Origin: Desulfobulbaceae bacterium UBA2213 | GTDB lineage: Bacteria; Desulfobacterota; Desulfobulbia; Desulfobulbales; Desulfocapsaceae | Length of the DNA stretch: 8,206 nt | Direction: 5' to 3' | Assembly (NCBI GenBank): GCA_002327225.1 | Contig: DCUN01000084.1 | Coordinates: forward strand, 10,333-18,538 | Part shown: piece by piece, positions 1-6,042 of the stretch | How the letters are laid out: every line of letters begins with the position of its first letter | Position numbering within the stretch: position 1 is the stretch's first letter | Translations under genes and position numbers: made by a program | The notes under the pieces: generated by a model | Told to the model about the DNA's origin: nothing | Seen by the model: the letters and a program-made list of their open reading frames with translations, nothing else | The model's database searches: none

Positions 1-1154
1 TGCACGGCATCACCAGCCAGGGCCTGCTCTACAGGGTTCTTCCCCTTCAACATCTCCTGCAAGGTGAAGCTGTGGCGCTCACCAGATGATTCCAGGTGCA
101 GCCGCAGACGGTCTCCGATCTCCAGCTCATCCTTTAAGGTCAGGCTGCCATAACAACCATTTTTTCTCTGCTGTACCGCCTCCAGCCTCCCAAGATGAAG
201 ACCGATATTGCCGGAATGATAAGGGGTAATCGCTTCAAGGGGTTGGGGAGATTGAAAATAGCCGGGAGTGACCTTACGACTCATGGCCTTTTCCGCAAGC
301 TGCTCAGCCTTTTTCAGTACAGCTGGAAAGCCGGCAGCATCGGCATCCATCACCATCCGATAGGCCTGGACCACATGGGAGACATAGTGGGCCGTGCGCA
401 ACCGCCCTTCAATCTTAAGCGACGCAACACCCGCTTCAGCGAGCCAGTGCACGGCCTCAAGCCCGCCCAGATCATTCATGGAGAAGAGATAGCCGCCCTT
501 GCCGCCGGCAGGTTTTTTGGTGCCTCTCACAGCACCCTTGATCCCACCTTTGGCCCCCCAGGTGTACTGACGCCTGCAGGGCTGGACGCAGCGACCGCGC
601 AGGCCGCTCTTGCCGCCGAGAAAAGAGGAAAAGAGACAGAGACCCGAATAGGAAAAGCACATGGCCCCATGAACAAAGACCTCGATCTCGGTCTCGGTCT
701 TTTTACAGATGGCACTGATCTCTTTGAGGGTCAGCTCACGGGCGAGCACCACTCGCTCAAAACCCATATCGGTAAAGGAGCGCACCGCATCAGAATTATG
801 GGCGGCCATGAGGGTTGAGGCATGGAGCACTAGCGCGGGAAAATGTTCCTGCACCAGCTTAATCACCCCCAGATCCTGGACAATAAGGGCGTCCGGCTTC
901 AACTCTTCGAGGATGGCGAGGGTTGCAATCACATGCGGCAGATCCTGCTCTCTGACCAGACTGTTGGCGGCAAGGTAGAACTTCAGCCCATGCTGCCGAC
1001 AATAGTGGATCATGGCGGCGATTTCTTCGAGGCGGAGGTCACGGGCCAGGTTCCTGGCGTTAAAACCAGGGGCGCCGACATAGACGGCGTCAGCACCAGC
1101 TTGAACGGCAGCCCGAAAGGACTCCATATTGCCGGCAGGGGCAAGTAATTCCAT
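1..1154 (-). CDS. Peptidase U32 family protein (RlhA/YhbU/YegQ-like), 3' end outside window
   Basis: The first 384 residues are present and the frame is still open at the left edge. The start MELLAPAGNMES is the classic U32 opening (E-LLAPAG), followed by ADAVYVG at residues 21-27. The family signature lies at 158-176: EVFVHGAMC, then SGLC. It gives four cysteines, Cys166, Cys173, Cys189 and Cys193, spaced like the Fe-S ligands known for U32 proteins. SLKIEGR at 245-251 is another family hallmark. Despite the peptidase name, studied members such as RlhA and the UbiU/V and TrhP groups act in RNA hydroxylation or O2-independent hydroxylation. Which subgroup this belongs to cannot be settled without the C-terminus; an rRNA or tRNA modification role is inference. 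It starts 6 nt after the pyrR stop with no good Shine-Dalgarno, so translation is probably coupled. A Gly/Lys-rich stretch at about 200-221 follows the Cys cluster. Confidence 0.93.
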   Translation of the reverse strand, partial: MELLAPAGNMESFRAAVQAGADAVYVGAPGFNARNLARDLRLEEIAAMIHYCRQHGLKFYLAANSLVREQDLPHVIATLAILEELKPDALIVQDLGVIKLVQEHFPALVLHASTLMAAHNSDAVRSFTDMGFERVVLARELTLKEISAICKKTETEIEVFVHGAMCFSYSGLCLFSSFLGGKSGLRGRCVQPCRRQYTWGAKGGIKGAVRGTKKPAGGKGGYLFSMNDLGGLEAVHWLAEAGVASLKIEGRLRTAHYVSHVVQAYRMVMDADAAGFPAVLKKAEQLAEKAMSRKVTPGYFQSPQPLEAITPYHSGNIGLHLGRLEAVQQRKNGCYGSLTLKDELEIGDRLRLHLESSGERHSFTLQEMLKGKNPVEQALAGDAV

Positions 1155-1160
1155 AGAGTT

Positions 1161-1703
1161 CTAACTAGTCCTCTGGATTACAACTTGATCATGGCCGCCA
1201 TGTTCTGTGAGCAAGACCTGAATGCGCTCATGCGGCAGAACCGTTGTCTGCATCCCCGTATAATCTGCCTGGATGGGAAGTTCCCGGCCACTCCGATCGA
1301 CAAGTACCGCCAACTGAATGGAGTGAGGGCGGCCATAATCCATAAGAGCCTCCATGGCCGCCCTGATGGTGCGGCCGGTAAAAAGGACATCATCGACCAG
1401 AATCAGCCTGCGGCCCTCGACCGCAAAAGGGATATCGGTGGTTCGAACCACGGGGTTCTGCGAGATAAGGCTCCAGTCATCACGGTAGAGGGTGATGTCG
1501 AGACTTCCGGATGGGATCTCCACCCCCTCCTCTTGCTGAATAATCATCCTGATCCGCTCAGCCAGGTCCACCCCGCAGGTATGGATGCCGACAATAGCCA
1601 GATCAGCAACAGAATGGTTGTGCTCCAGGATCTGCAGGGCAATTCTTTTTAAAGCAAAACCCATATCCTGGGCGGTGAGAATAATGCGCGACTCATGGCT
1701 CAT
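1161..1703 (-). CDS. pyrR: PyrR bifunctional pyr regulator / uracil phosphoribosyltransferase
   Basis: The protein has 180 residues, the usual PyrR length. It is a type I phosphoribosyltransferase fold. The PRPP loop LILVDDVLFTGRTIRA lies at 100-115, the PyrR-typical DITLYRDD at 69-76, and the LVDRSGRELPIQADYTG segment at 134-150, where many homologues read DRGHRELPIRPDYVG. In the best studied species PyrR binds UMP/UTP and a hairpin in pyr leader mRNA to cause attenuation, and it also makes UMP from uracil and PRPP in the cytosol. No pyr gene and no PyrR-type leader is visible here, so whether this copy regulates RNA or works mainly in salvage is open. Its ATG overlaps the purN stop (ATGA, 1700-1703), and upstream there is only a weak GGGTG, which points to translational coupling. 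It stops with TAG. Confidence 0.95.
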   Translation of the reverse strand: MSHESRIILTAQDMGFALKRIALQILEHNHSVADLAIVGIHTCGVDLAERIRMIIQQEEGVEIPSGSLDITLYRDDWSLISQNPVVRTTDIPFAVEGRRLILVDDVLFTGRTIRAAMEALMDYGRPHSIQLAVLVDRSGRELPIQADYTGMQTTVLPHERIQVLLTEHGGHDQVVIQRTS

Positions 1704-2281
1704 GACTGCACCCGCTGCCAGAAGAAATCGACCCCTTTTTCATTAACCCGGTTCAGGGCCTCTGGAAACGCCTCACACTCTGCTGCAAAAACCTTGGCCG
1801 CAATTGTTTCAGGGCTGTCTTCATACTCAAGCTCAACACTCTTCTGCACAATGATCGGCCCCTCGTCATAGACCTCACTGGCAAAATGGACGGTACAACC
1901 GCTGACCAGACAGCCACGCTTTTTAACCGCCTTGTGCACCCGTGCACCGTAAAAGCCATCGCCGGAAAAGGCCGGAATCAGAGAGGGGTGGATATTGATC
2001 ACCGATCTGGCCAGGGCCTGTGGCGGCGTATAGAGCTTCAGAAATCCGGCCAGACAGATAATATCTATGGAATAGCCCTGCAGGATCGCATTGATCGCCT
2101 CATTGCTGGAGGCATACAGAGCGGGATAGCCGTACTTTTCAGCCTTAGTAAGACCAAGTACGCCTTTGACATTGGAGATAACCACCTGAATCTGCGCATC
2201 GAGCGTACCGTTCATGATACGCTCGTGGAAATTGTCCAGGGTCCTGCCGCTCCCCGATAAAAGAACCGCAATCTTCAACAT
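1700..2281 (-). CDS. purN: Phosphoribosylglycinamide formyltransferase (GAR transformylase), 10-formyl-THF dependent
   Basis: This enzyme carries out the third step of de novo purine synthesis: GAR plus 10-formyl-THF gives formyl-GAR. The 193 residues are slightly fewer than in E. coli PurN (212). The catalytic triad of the family is present: Asn96 and His98 in INIHPSLIPAF (95-105) and Asp139 in YDEGPII (138-144). The N-terminal phosphate-binding loop reads LLSGSGRTLDNF (7-18), where E. coli has GSGSNLQA; this is a variant seen in part of the family. The ATG at 2281 is preceded by AAGGA at a spacing of 7 nt, located in the last codons of purH. The gap to purH is 3 nt and the 3' end overlaps pyrR by 4 nt, so it sits in the middle of an operon. 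No key residue is missing. Confidence 0.95.
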   Translation of the reverse strand: MLKIAVLLSGSGRTLDNFHERIMNGTLDAQIQVVISNVKGVLGLTKAEKYGYPALYASSNEAINAILQGYSIDIICLAGFLKLYTPPQALARSVINIHPSLIPAFSGDGFYGARVHKAVKKRGCLVSGCTVHFASEVYDEGPIIVQKSVELEYEDSPETIAAKVFAAECEAFPEALNRVNEKGVDFFWQRVQS

Positions 2282-2284
2282 TTC

Positions 2285-2908
2285 TTATTCCTTGCCGGCA
2301 AAATAGGGATTGCTCTCGACGTCAACCTTATCCAGCCAGGCCGAGATAGTGGTGTCGTATTTTGAGGTCAGGGCAAAGACCTTGGCCGCCAGACGGAAGC
2401 GGGTCTTGAGCGTCGTATTTCCCTGCTCCCTGATCTCTTTCAACACCTGCGGGTAGTCGGCCGGATCGACGATCACTGTGACATCATGGAAATTCTTGGC
2501 CGCTGCCCGAAGCATCGTAGGGCCTCCGATATCTATATTCTCGATGGCATCAGCCAGCGAGCAGTTGGGATCGGCAACGGTCTTTTCAAAGGCATAGAGA
2601 TTGACGGCAATAAGATCAATAGGCTGCAGATCATGTTCCTCGCACTGCCTCTGGTGTTCCGCATTGTCCCGCTGATTGAGGATTCCGCCATGAACCTTTG
2701 GGTGCAGGGTCTTAACCCGGCCATCAAGCATTTCAGGGAAGGCGGTAAACTCTGAGACATCTCTGACCGCAATGCCTGCCTCACGAATCTTTTTGGCCGT
2801 ACCACCGGTGGAGAGGATATCTACTCCAAGCTCCGCCAGTTCTTTGGCAAAACTCTCGATCCCTGATTTATCGGTTAAACTGATCAAGGCCCTTGTTATC
2901 TTATTCAT
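2285..2908 (-). CDS. purH: IMP cyclohydrolase, stand-alone PurH N-terminal domain
   Basis: The 207 residues match only the N-terminal, MGS-like IMP cyclohydrolase half of bifunctional PurH, which closes FAICAR to IMP in the last step of purine synthesis. Visible motifs are ISLTDKSGI (9-17), STGGTAKKI (33-41), EMLDGRVKTLHPKVHGGIL (59-77) with Lys66, and IENIDIGGPTMLRAAAKN (122-139) with Lys138; these lysines correspond to active-site lysines of the human enzyme. The chain ends normally after the LAAKVFALTSKYDTTISAWL helix, near the usual domain boundary, with a short tail and a TAA stop. This is a true single-domain gene, not a frameshift, because purN begins 3 nt later. The AICAR transformylase half (about 300 residues) is absent and must be supplied elsewhere. 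I chose the ATG at 2908 over the in-frame TTG at 2914 because AAGGAG at 2915-2920 lies 6 nt from that ATG. Confidence 0.95.
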   Translation of the reverse strand: MNKITRALISLTDKSGIESFAKELAELGVDILSTGGTAKKIREAGIAVRDVSEFTAFPEMLDGRVKTLHPKVHGGILNQRDNAEHQRQCEEHDLQPIDLIAVNLYAFEKTVADPNCSLADAIENIDIGGPTMLRAAAKNFHDVTVIVDPADYPQVLKEIREQGNTTLKTRFRLAAKVFALTSKYDTTISAWLDKVDVESNPYFAGKE

Positions 2909-2914
2909 AATCAA

Positions 2915-2920
2915 CTCCTT
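2915..2920 (-). promoter_or_regulatory. Ribosome binding site of purH
   Basis: AAGGAG on the minus strand stands 6 nt before the ATG at 2908 but directly abuts the in-frame TTG at 2914. It therefore decides for the ATG start and is the strongest Shine-Dalgarno in this operon. A strong own RBS, rather than coupling to hslR, fits purH heading its own translation unit. Confidence 0.75.
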
Positions 2921-2926
2921 TTCAAA

Positions 2927-2955
2927 ACTTTATTTATGTATTAAAAAATATGCAA
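2927..2955 (-). promoter_or_regulatory. Candidate sigma70-type promoter for the purH-purN-pyrR-U32 operon
   Basis: In the AT-rich 60-bp gap between hslR and purH, the minus strand reads TTGCAT (2950-2955), a 17-bp spacer, then TAAAGT (2927-2932). Each hexamer matches its consensus at four of six positions. AT-rich DNA gives such matches by chance, so this is only a plausible site. If it is real, purH and the genes after it can be transcribed separately from hslR. Confidence 0.3.
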
Positions 2956-2968
2956 CAATTCATTAAAC

Positions 2969-3379
2969 TTATTCATCTTTTCTGGTAAATTCCCTGATCT
3001 TCCGTCTATCCCTTTTTTCAGGCTTTTTAGCAGGCATAGTCTGTCCGGCGGCCAGCAGGGAGCGCATCTGTGCCGCCTCCTGACGCAGCTGAACGGATTG
3101 CTCAGATTCTTCATAGAGAAGTCTTGCCTCGACAGCAGGACGCCGGTACATGGACAGACCGAGGACTGTTATGGTAAACTCAACCTCACCACGCCTGACC
3201 CGCAAGATATCGCCAATCTGCACGATTCGTGAAGACCTGGCTCGATTGCCGTTCACCTGAACCTTACCGCCGCTGACCGCCTGGGCCGCCACTGATCGGG
3301 TCTTGAAAAATCTGGCAGCCCAGAGCCACTTGTCAATCCGCACCTGTTTGTCTGTCTCTGTCACATCACTCATTTCCAT
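2969..3379 (-). CDS. hslR: Hsp15-like S4-domain RNA-binding protein
   Basis: The gene encodes 136 residues from the ATG at 3379; E. coli Hsp15 has 133. The S4 RNA-binding domain takes up the first half, with the family signature RIDKWLWAARFFKTRS, then GGKVQVNG and the turn IVQIGDILRV. RRPAVEARLLYEES after the domain and a very basic C-terminal tail (KKPEKRDRRKIREF) match Hsp15 closely. E. coli Hsp15 binds free 50S subunits that still carry a nascent chain-tRNA after translation aborts and helps recycle them; the same role is inferred here. The start is uncertain: GTG at 3385, ATG at 3379 and ATG at 3373 share the frame and none has a strong Shine-Dalgarno. TTGAG five nt before 3379 is the best of them. 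The gene lies 60 nt upstream of purH and is divergent from metF. Confidence 0.92.
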   Translation of the reverse strand: MEMSDVTETDKQVRIDKWLWAARFFKTRSVAAQAVSGGKVQVNGNRARSSRIVQIGDILRVRRGEVEFTITVLGLSMYRRPAVEARLLYEESEQSVQLRQEAAQMRSLLAAGQTMPAKKPEKRDRRKIREFTRKDE

Positions 3380-3616
3380 GCACACTCAACACTACCGGCA
3401 GCTGACACTCATATCAAGAAAAAGAGAAGTTTACACCGAATCAGCGGGAAACGCATGAAAAAAGACATTTTCAGCCTCTGAAATGGCCTGCTGTATGGTC
3501 GCTGCCACTTTGCGCATTGTCGAACAGATAAAAAAAGGGTAAACAGTTTTTTTGCTTCTCTTAACTTAGTCAATATCTATTCTCACTCATCCTTTTTTAT
3601 CGAATCAGGAATTTTC
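3380..3616. other. Divergent intergenic region between hslR and metF
   Basis: About 237 bp that must carry the 5' signals of both hslR (leftward) and metF (rightward). The metF-proximal part (3528-3600) is AT-rich. It contains A7, ten bases, then T7 (3530-3553), which looks like UP-element or bent DNA and lacks the G+C stem of a terminator. A weak plus-strand promoter guess is TTGCTT (3552-3557) with TATCTA (3574-3579). On the minus strand TTGACT (3568-3573) is a good -35 but has no good -10. I see no SAM or SAH riboswitch core and no met-box repeats (AGACGTCT). Two tiny plus-strand ORFs, MKKDIFSL from 3455 and a 19-codon ORF from 3483, lack convincing ribosome sites. Confidence 0.6.
3460..3485 (-). 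terminator. Weak hairpin followed by T-run upstream of hslR
   Basis: On the minus strand CATTTCAG, loop AGG, CTGAAAATG forms an 8-bp stem with one bulged base (3466-3485). It is followed by TC and a run of six T (3458-3463 region). That is the layout of a rho-independent terminator, but only three of eight pairs are G-C, so it would be weak. It lies about 80 nt before hslR, so it could act as a leader attenuator if transcription of hslR starts upstream of 3485, or it could stop antisense transcription from the metF side. Chance formation in AT-rich DNA is possible. Confidence 0.3.
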
Positions 3617-4507
3617 ATGCTGGTAAAAGATCTTCTCGCCCGACACAAAACCACCTTCAGCTTTGAGTTCTTTCCTCCCAAGGAAGATGCTGCCGCTGAT
3701 CGCCTGCTCACCACTATTGCCAACCTGATGCCGCTTTCCCCCTCCTATGTGAGTGTGACTTACGGCGCCGGCGGCACCACCCGCCACCGCACCCATGATC
3801 TGGTGGTCAGGATCAAGAAAGAGACCAATATCCCCGTGGTCTCCCATCTCACCTGCGTCGGTTCCAGCCGTCAGGAGATGCACGGGATTCTGGAAAAATA
3901 CCGGGAAGCAGGCGTGCGCAATATCCTGGCCCTGCGCGGCGACCCCCCTAAGGGAGTTACTGACTTTGTGCAACCGGAAGACGGCTTCAACTACGCTGCG
4001 GACCTGGTTGCCTATATCAAGAAATATTTCCCGGAGATGTGCGTGGGTGTGGCAGGATTTCCCGAAGGGCACCCCGCCACCCCCAATCGCCTGCAGGAGA
4101 TAGACTACCTGAAGGCCAAGGTCGATGCCGGGGCTGATTATATCGTCACCCAGCTCTTCTTTGATAACCGCGATTTTTATGATTACTGCGAGCGCTGTGA
4201 ACTGGCAGGAATCCATGTGCCGAATATCGCCGGGATCATGCCGGTGACCACCAGAAACGGACTGATCCGCACCGCCGAACTTGCAGGTGGCGCCCACATC
4301 CCTGCCCGCCTGCTGAAGGCAGTCTATCGAGCCGAAAATGATGAGTATGTTGAAAAGGTGGGTATCCACTGGGCAACCGAGCAGATCCGTGACCTGCTGG
4401 ACAATAATGTCCGCGGCGTCCAGTTTTTTACCCTGAATTCCTCGACCGCCACTCAGGAAATCTACAAGTCCCTGGGGGTCAGCAATTCCAGACAACTCAG
4501 AGATTAA
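3617..4507 (+). CDS. metF: 5,10-methylenetetrahydrofolate reductase
   Basis: This FAD enzyme reduces 5,10-methylene-THF to 5-methyl-THF, the methyl donor for methionine synthesis. The 296 residues equal the length of E. coli MetF. The TIM-barrel motifs run in order: FSFEFFPPKE (14-23) with the catalytic Glu17, YVSVTYGAGG (44-53), HLTCVG (77-82), LALRGDPP (104-111) with Asp109 matching the flavin-tuning Asp120 of E. coli, GFPEGHP, then KVDAGADYIVTQLFFD and IPGI-like IAGIMPV. It closes with FFTLN near the C-terminus. There is no C-terminal SAM-binding domain as in eukaryotes, and no metV-like zinc partner beside it, so it looks like the simple bacterial type. The start follows CAGGA with a 6-nt spacer. 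It heads a two-gene unit with folE2, 4 nt downstream, and faces hslR. The reverse strand is open for 312 codons, which is a composition artefact. Confidence 0.96.
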   Translation: MLVKDLLARHKTTFSFEFFPPKEDAAADRLLTTIANLMPLSPSYVSVTYGAGGTTRHRTHDLVVRIKKETNIPVVSHLTCVGSSRQEMHGILEKYREAGVRNILALRGDPPKGVTDFVQPEDGFNYAADLVAYIKKYFPEMCVGVAGFPEGHPATPNRLQEIDYLKAKVDAGADYIVTQLFFDNRDFYDYCERCELAGIHVPNIAGIMPVTTRNGLIRTAELAGGAHIPARLLKAVYRAENDEYVEKVGIHWATEQIRDLLDNNVRGVQFFTLNSSTATQEIYKSLGVSNSRQLRD

Positions 4508-4511
4508 GCTG

Positions 4512-5267
4512 ATGACTTCCATAAACATCCAGGCCGTCGGCATTCACGACATCAAGCTCCCGGTTCGCATCCGCGAAAAAGATGGCGGCCTGCAGAACAC
4601 AGTGGCCACGGTCAGCATGCAGGCACGCATGCCAGGGGCCTACCGGGACAGCTGCGTCACCGTCTTCACCGCCGCCCTGAATAAGTATATGGACGAGATG
4701 AGCGTCTCCATTTTCTCCACCCTGCTGGAAGAGGTCAGAGGGGCGCTCCAGGCTGAATCTGCCAGTATTATCATGTCATTTCCCTATTTTATCGAAAAAA
4801 AGGCCCCGGTCTCCGGCACCCGCAGCCTCATGGAATACAACTGCACCTTTACCGGCAGCGTGGGCAGCGGAGAGGAAGATGAAGACTTTATCCTCTCAGT
4901 GCTTGTCCCGGTTACCACCCTCTGCCCCTGTTCCAAGGAAATAAGCGCCGTGGGGGCCCATAATCAGCGGGCGGAAGTAAGCCTGAACGTGAAATTCAAA
5001 AAGTTCATCTGGGTCGAGGAACTGATCGACATGATTGAAGCGTCGGCCTCCTGCCCCGTCTATGCCCTGCTGAAACGACCGGATGAAAAATATGTAACCG
5101 AACAGGCCTACAATAATCCCATGTTTGTCGAGGATGTGGTACGCAAGGTGGCGGTAAGCGCCCTGGCTCACCCGGACATCACCTGGTTTTCAGCAGGAGT
5201 GGAGAGCTTTGAGTCCATCCACAAACACAGTGCCTATGCCTATGTGGACAGTGAAGATATCCGCTGA
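4512..5267 (+). CDS. folE2: GTP cyclohydrolase FolE2 (type IB)
   Basis: FolE2 converts GTP to 7,8-dihydroneopterin triphosphate, the first step of folate (and queuosine) precursor synthesis. It belongs to the family that replaces the zinc enzyme FolE1 and tolerates other metals. The 251 residues are typical. Visible family marks are the N-terminal VSMQARMPG (35-42 region), TLCPCSKEIS (136-145) with the catalytic cysteine, GAHNQRA (148-154) with the conserved His, NPMFVEDVVR (202-211) with a conserved Glu expected at the metal site, and ESFESIHKHSAYAY near the end. The start lies 4 nt after the metF stop with no clear Shine-Dalgarno, so translation is likely coupled to metF. The pairing supports a folate module. 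Elsewhere folE2 is often under Zur, but I see no Zur-like palindrome here; with metF ahead of it, it is probably constitutive. Confidence 0.96.
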   Translation: MTSINIQAVGIHDIKLPVRIREKDGGLQNTVATVSMQARMPGAYRDSCVTVFTAALNKYMDEMSVSIFSTLLEEVRGALQAESASIIMSFPYFIEKKAPVSGTRSLMEYNCTFTGSVGSGEEDEDFILSVLVPVTTLCPCSKEISAVGAHNQRAEVSLNVKFKKFIWVEELIDMIEASASCPVYALLKRPDEKYVTEQAYNNPMFVEDVVRKVAVSALAHPDITWFSAGVESFESIHKHSAYAYVDSEDIR

Positions 5268-5316
5268 GCAGGTAACAATTCCAGATGCCCATTTAAGATG
5301 CCCGTAAGGGTACTCC

Positions 5317-5505
5317 ATGACTTTTCCATTTTCCGAGGACGACAAGAAGAACACGCCAGGACATTACAGGGACATGGTACTGTCATCAAACATACAGGCC
5401 ATGTGTTTGAATATACTCAAGGACAGCAGCAGGGACAAGGCCTTCAACAGAAATGTTATCGTTGATGCTCTGTCGAATGCGGGAAGAGGAAATGTCAGAA
5501 AGTGA
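5317..5505 (+). CDS. Doubtful small ORF, 62 residues, antisense to the nadD 3' end
   Basis: I do not recognise this ORF. It lies 49 nt after folE2 on the same strand, and its ATG follows TAAGGG with a spacer of about 6 nt, a fair ribosome binding site. The product would be charged and soluble (SEDDKK near the start, RGNVRK at the end), with no signal peptide, membrane segment or known motif. Against it, its last 120 bases run antisense to nadD codons that are plainly conserved (the ISSSRIR region through GLYV), so the reading frame may exist only because of nadD. It could be a real third gene of the metF-folE2 unit in a tail-to-tail overlap, but the more likely reading is a chance ORF. Confidence 0.2.
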   Translation: MTFPFSEDDKKNTPGHYRDMVLSSNIQAMCLNILKDSSRDKAFNRNVIVDALSNAGRGNVRK

Positions 5506-6042
5506 CATCGAAGGGAAGAAAATCTTTTTCTGCAAGCCGGGACTGGACCAGATATGGGGCAATCCTTCCGACTCATAGCCAAGTCTTTGTATGAGATCCG
5601 TCACCGCCGAAATGGCACATCCCGCCCTGGCCACTACCACAAAATGGACCGCCTGCAGAACCTCCCGGTACGACTTCCAGGTGGTGATATCAAGAAAGGC
5701 ATCGGCGCCAATGATGAAAAAAAAATCCGTGCCGACAGCTGCATTGGCATGATAATAGTGCAAAGTATCAATGGTATATGACGGCTCCGGCAGGCTTGCC
5801 TCTATGGTGGACAGACGGAAGTCAGGACTGCCGGCCAGGGCCAGTTGAATCATAGTGGCCCGATGGTTGAAACTGGCGATCACGTTACAATGTTTATGGG
5901 GCGGCACGGCTGCGGGGATAAACCTGACCTCCTGCAGATCACACACATTCTTGGCAATCTCGGCCATCTGGAGATGTCCCTTGTGAACAGGGTCAAAGGT
6001 GCCTCCGAGAAGTCCAATACGTTGTTCGACTCGCGGCTTCAA
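5386..6042 (-). CDS. nadD: Nicotinate-nucleotide adenylyltransferase
   Basis: NadD joins nicotinate mononucleotide and ATP to give nicotinate adenine dinucleotide, the penultimate step of NAD synthesis. The 218 residues match the family. The nucleotidyltransferase fold shows RIGLLGGTFDPVHKGHL (8-24) with the HxGH motif at 20-23, PPHK (47-50), PSYTIDTL (87-94), IGADAF (111-116), and the second signature ISSSRIR (184-190). The end, VLEYIQTHGLYV, aligns with the E. coli C-terminus. The start is TTG at 6042, overlapping the proA stop as TTGA; there is no ATG or GTG in frame before the GLLGGTFDP core, and ACAGG lies about 7 nt upstream. It is the last gene of proB-proA-nadD here. It is followed by no strong terminator and converges on folE2. 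Confidence 0.95.
   Translation of the reverse strand: MKPRVEQRIGLLGGTFDPVHKGHLQMAEIAKNVCDLQEVRFIPAAVPPHKHCNVIASFNHRATMIQLALAGSPDFRLSTIEASLPEPSYTIDTLHYYHANAAVGTDFFFIIGADAFLDITTWKSYREVLQAVHFVVVARAGCAISAVTDLIQRLGYESEGLPHIWSSPGLQKKIFFPSMSLSDISSSRIRQSINDNISVEGLVPAAVLEYIQTHGLYV

Noticed and set aside
195..1148. Plus-strand ORFs of 207, 89 and 101 codons across the left end
   Set aside because: They are shadows of the minus-strand U32 gene, which has continuous family motifs; its own frame has no stop inside the window.
2912..2914. TTG as the start of purH
   Set aside because: The Shine-Dalgarno AAGGAG directly abuts it, while the ATG two codons later has ideal spacing.
3455..3542. Short plus-strand peptides (MKKDIFSL and a 19-codon ORF) as a metF leader-peptide attenuator
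   Set aside because: They lack methionine runs, convincing ribosome sites and an adjacent G+C terminator stem.
3530..3553. A7-N10-T7 inverted repeat as a bidirectional terminator
   Set aside because: The arms are only A-T pairs and there is no G+C stem; it fits AT-rich promoter DNA better.
3386..3616. SAM, SAH or cobalamin riboswitch ahead of metF
   Set aside because: None of the conserved core motifs I know for these elements is visible, and there is no expression-platform terminator before metF.
3605..4543. A 312-codon open frame on the minus strand, longer than metF itself
   Set aside because: It lies wholly antisense to metF, whose product matches the family over its full length. The antisense protein is rich in Gly, His and Asp/Ile patterns typical of reverse reading and resembles no family I know.
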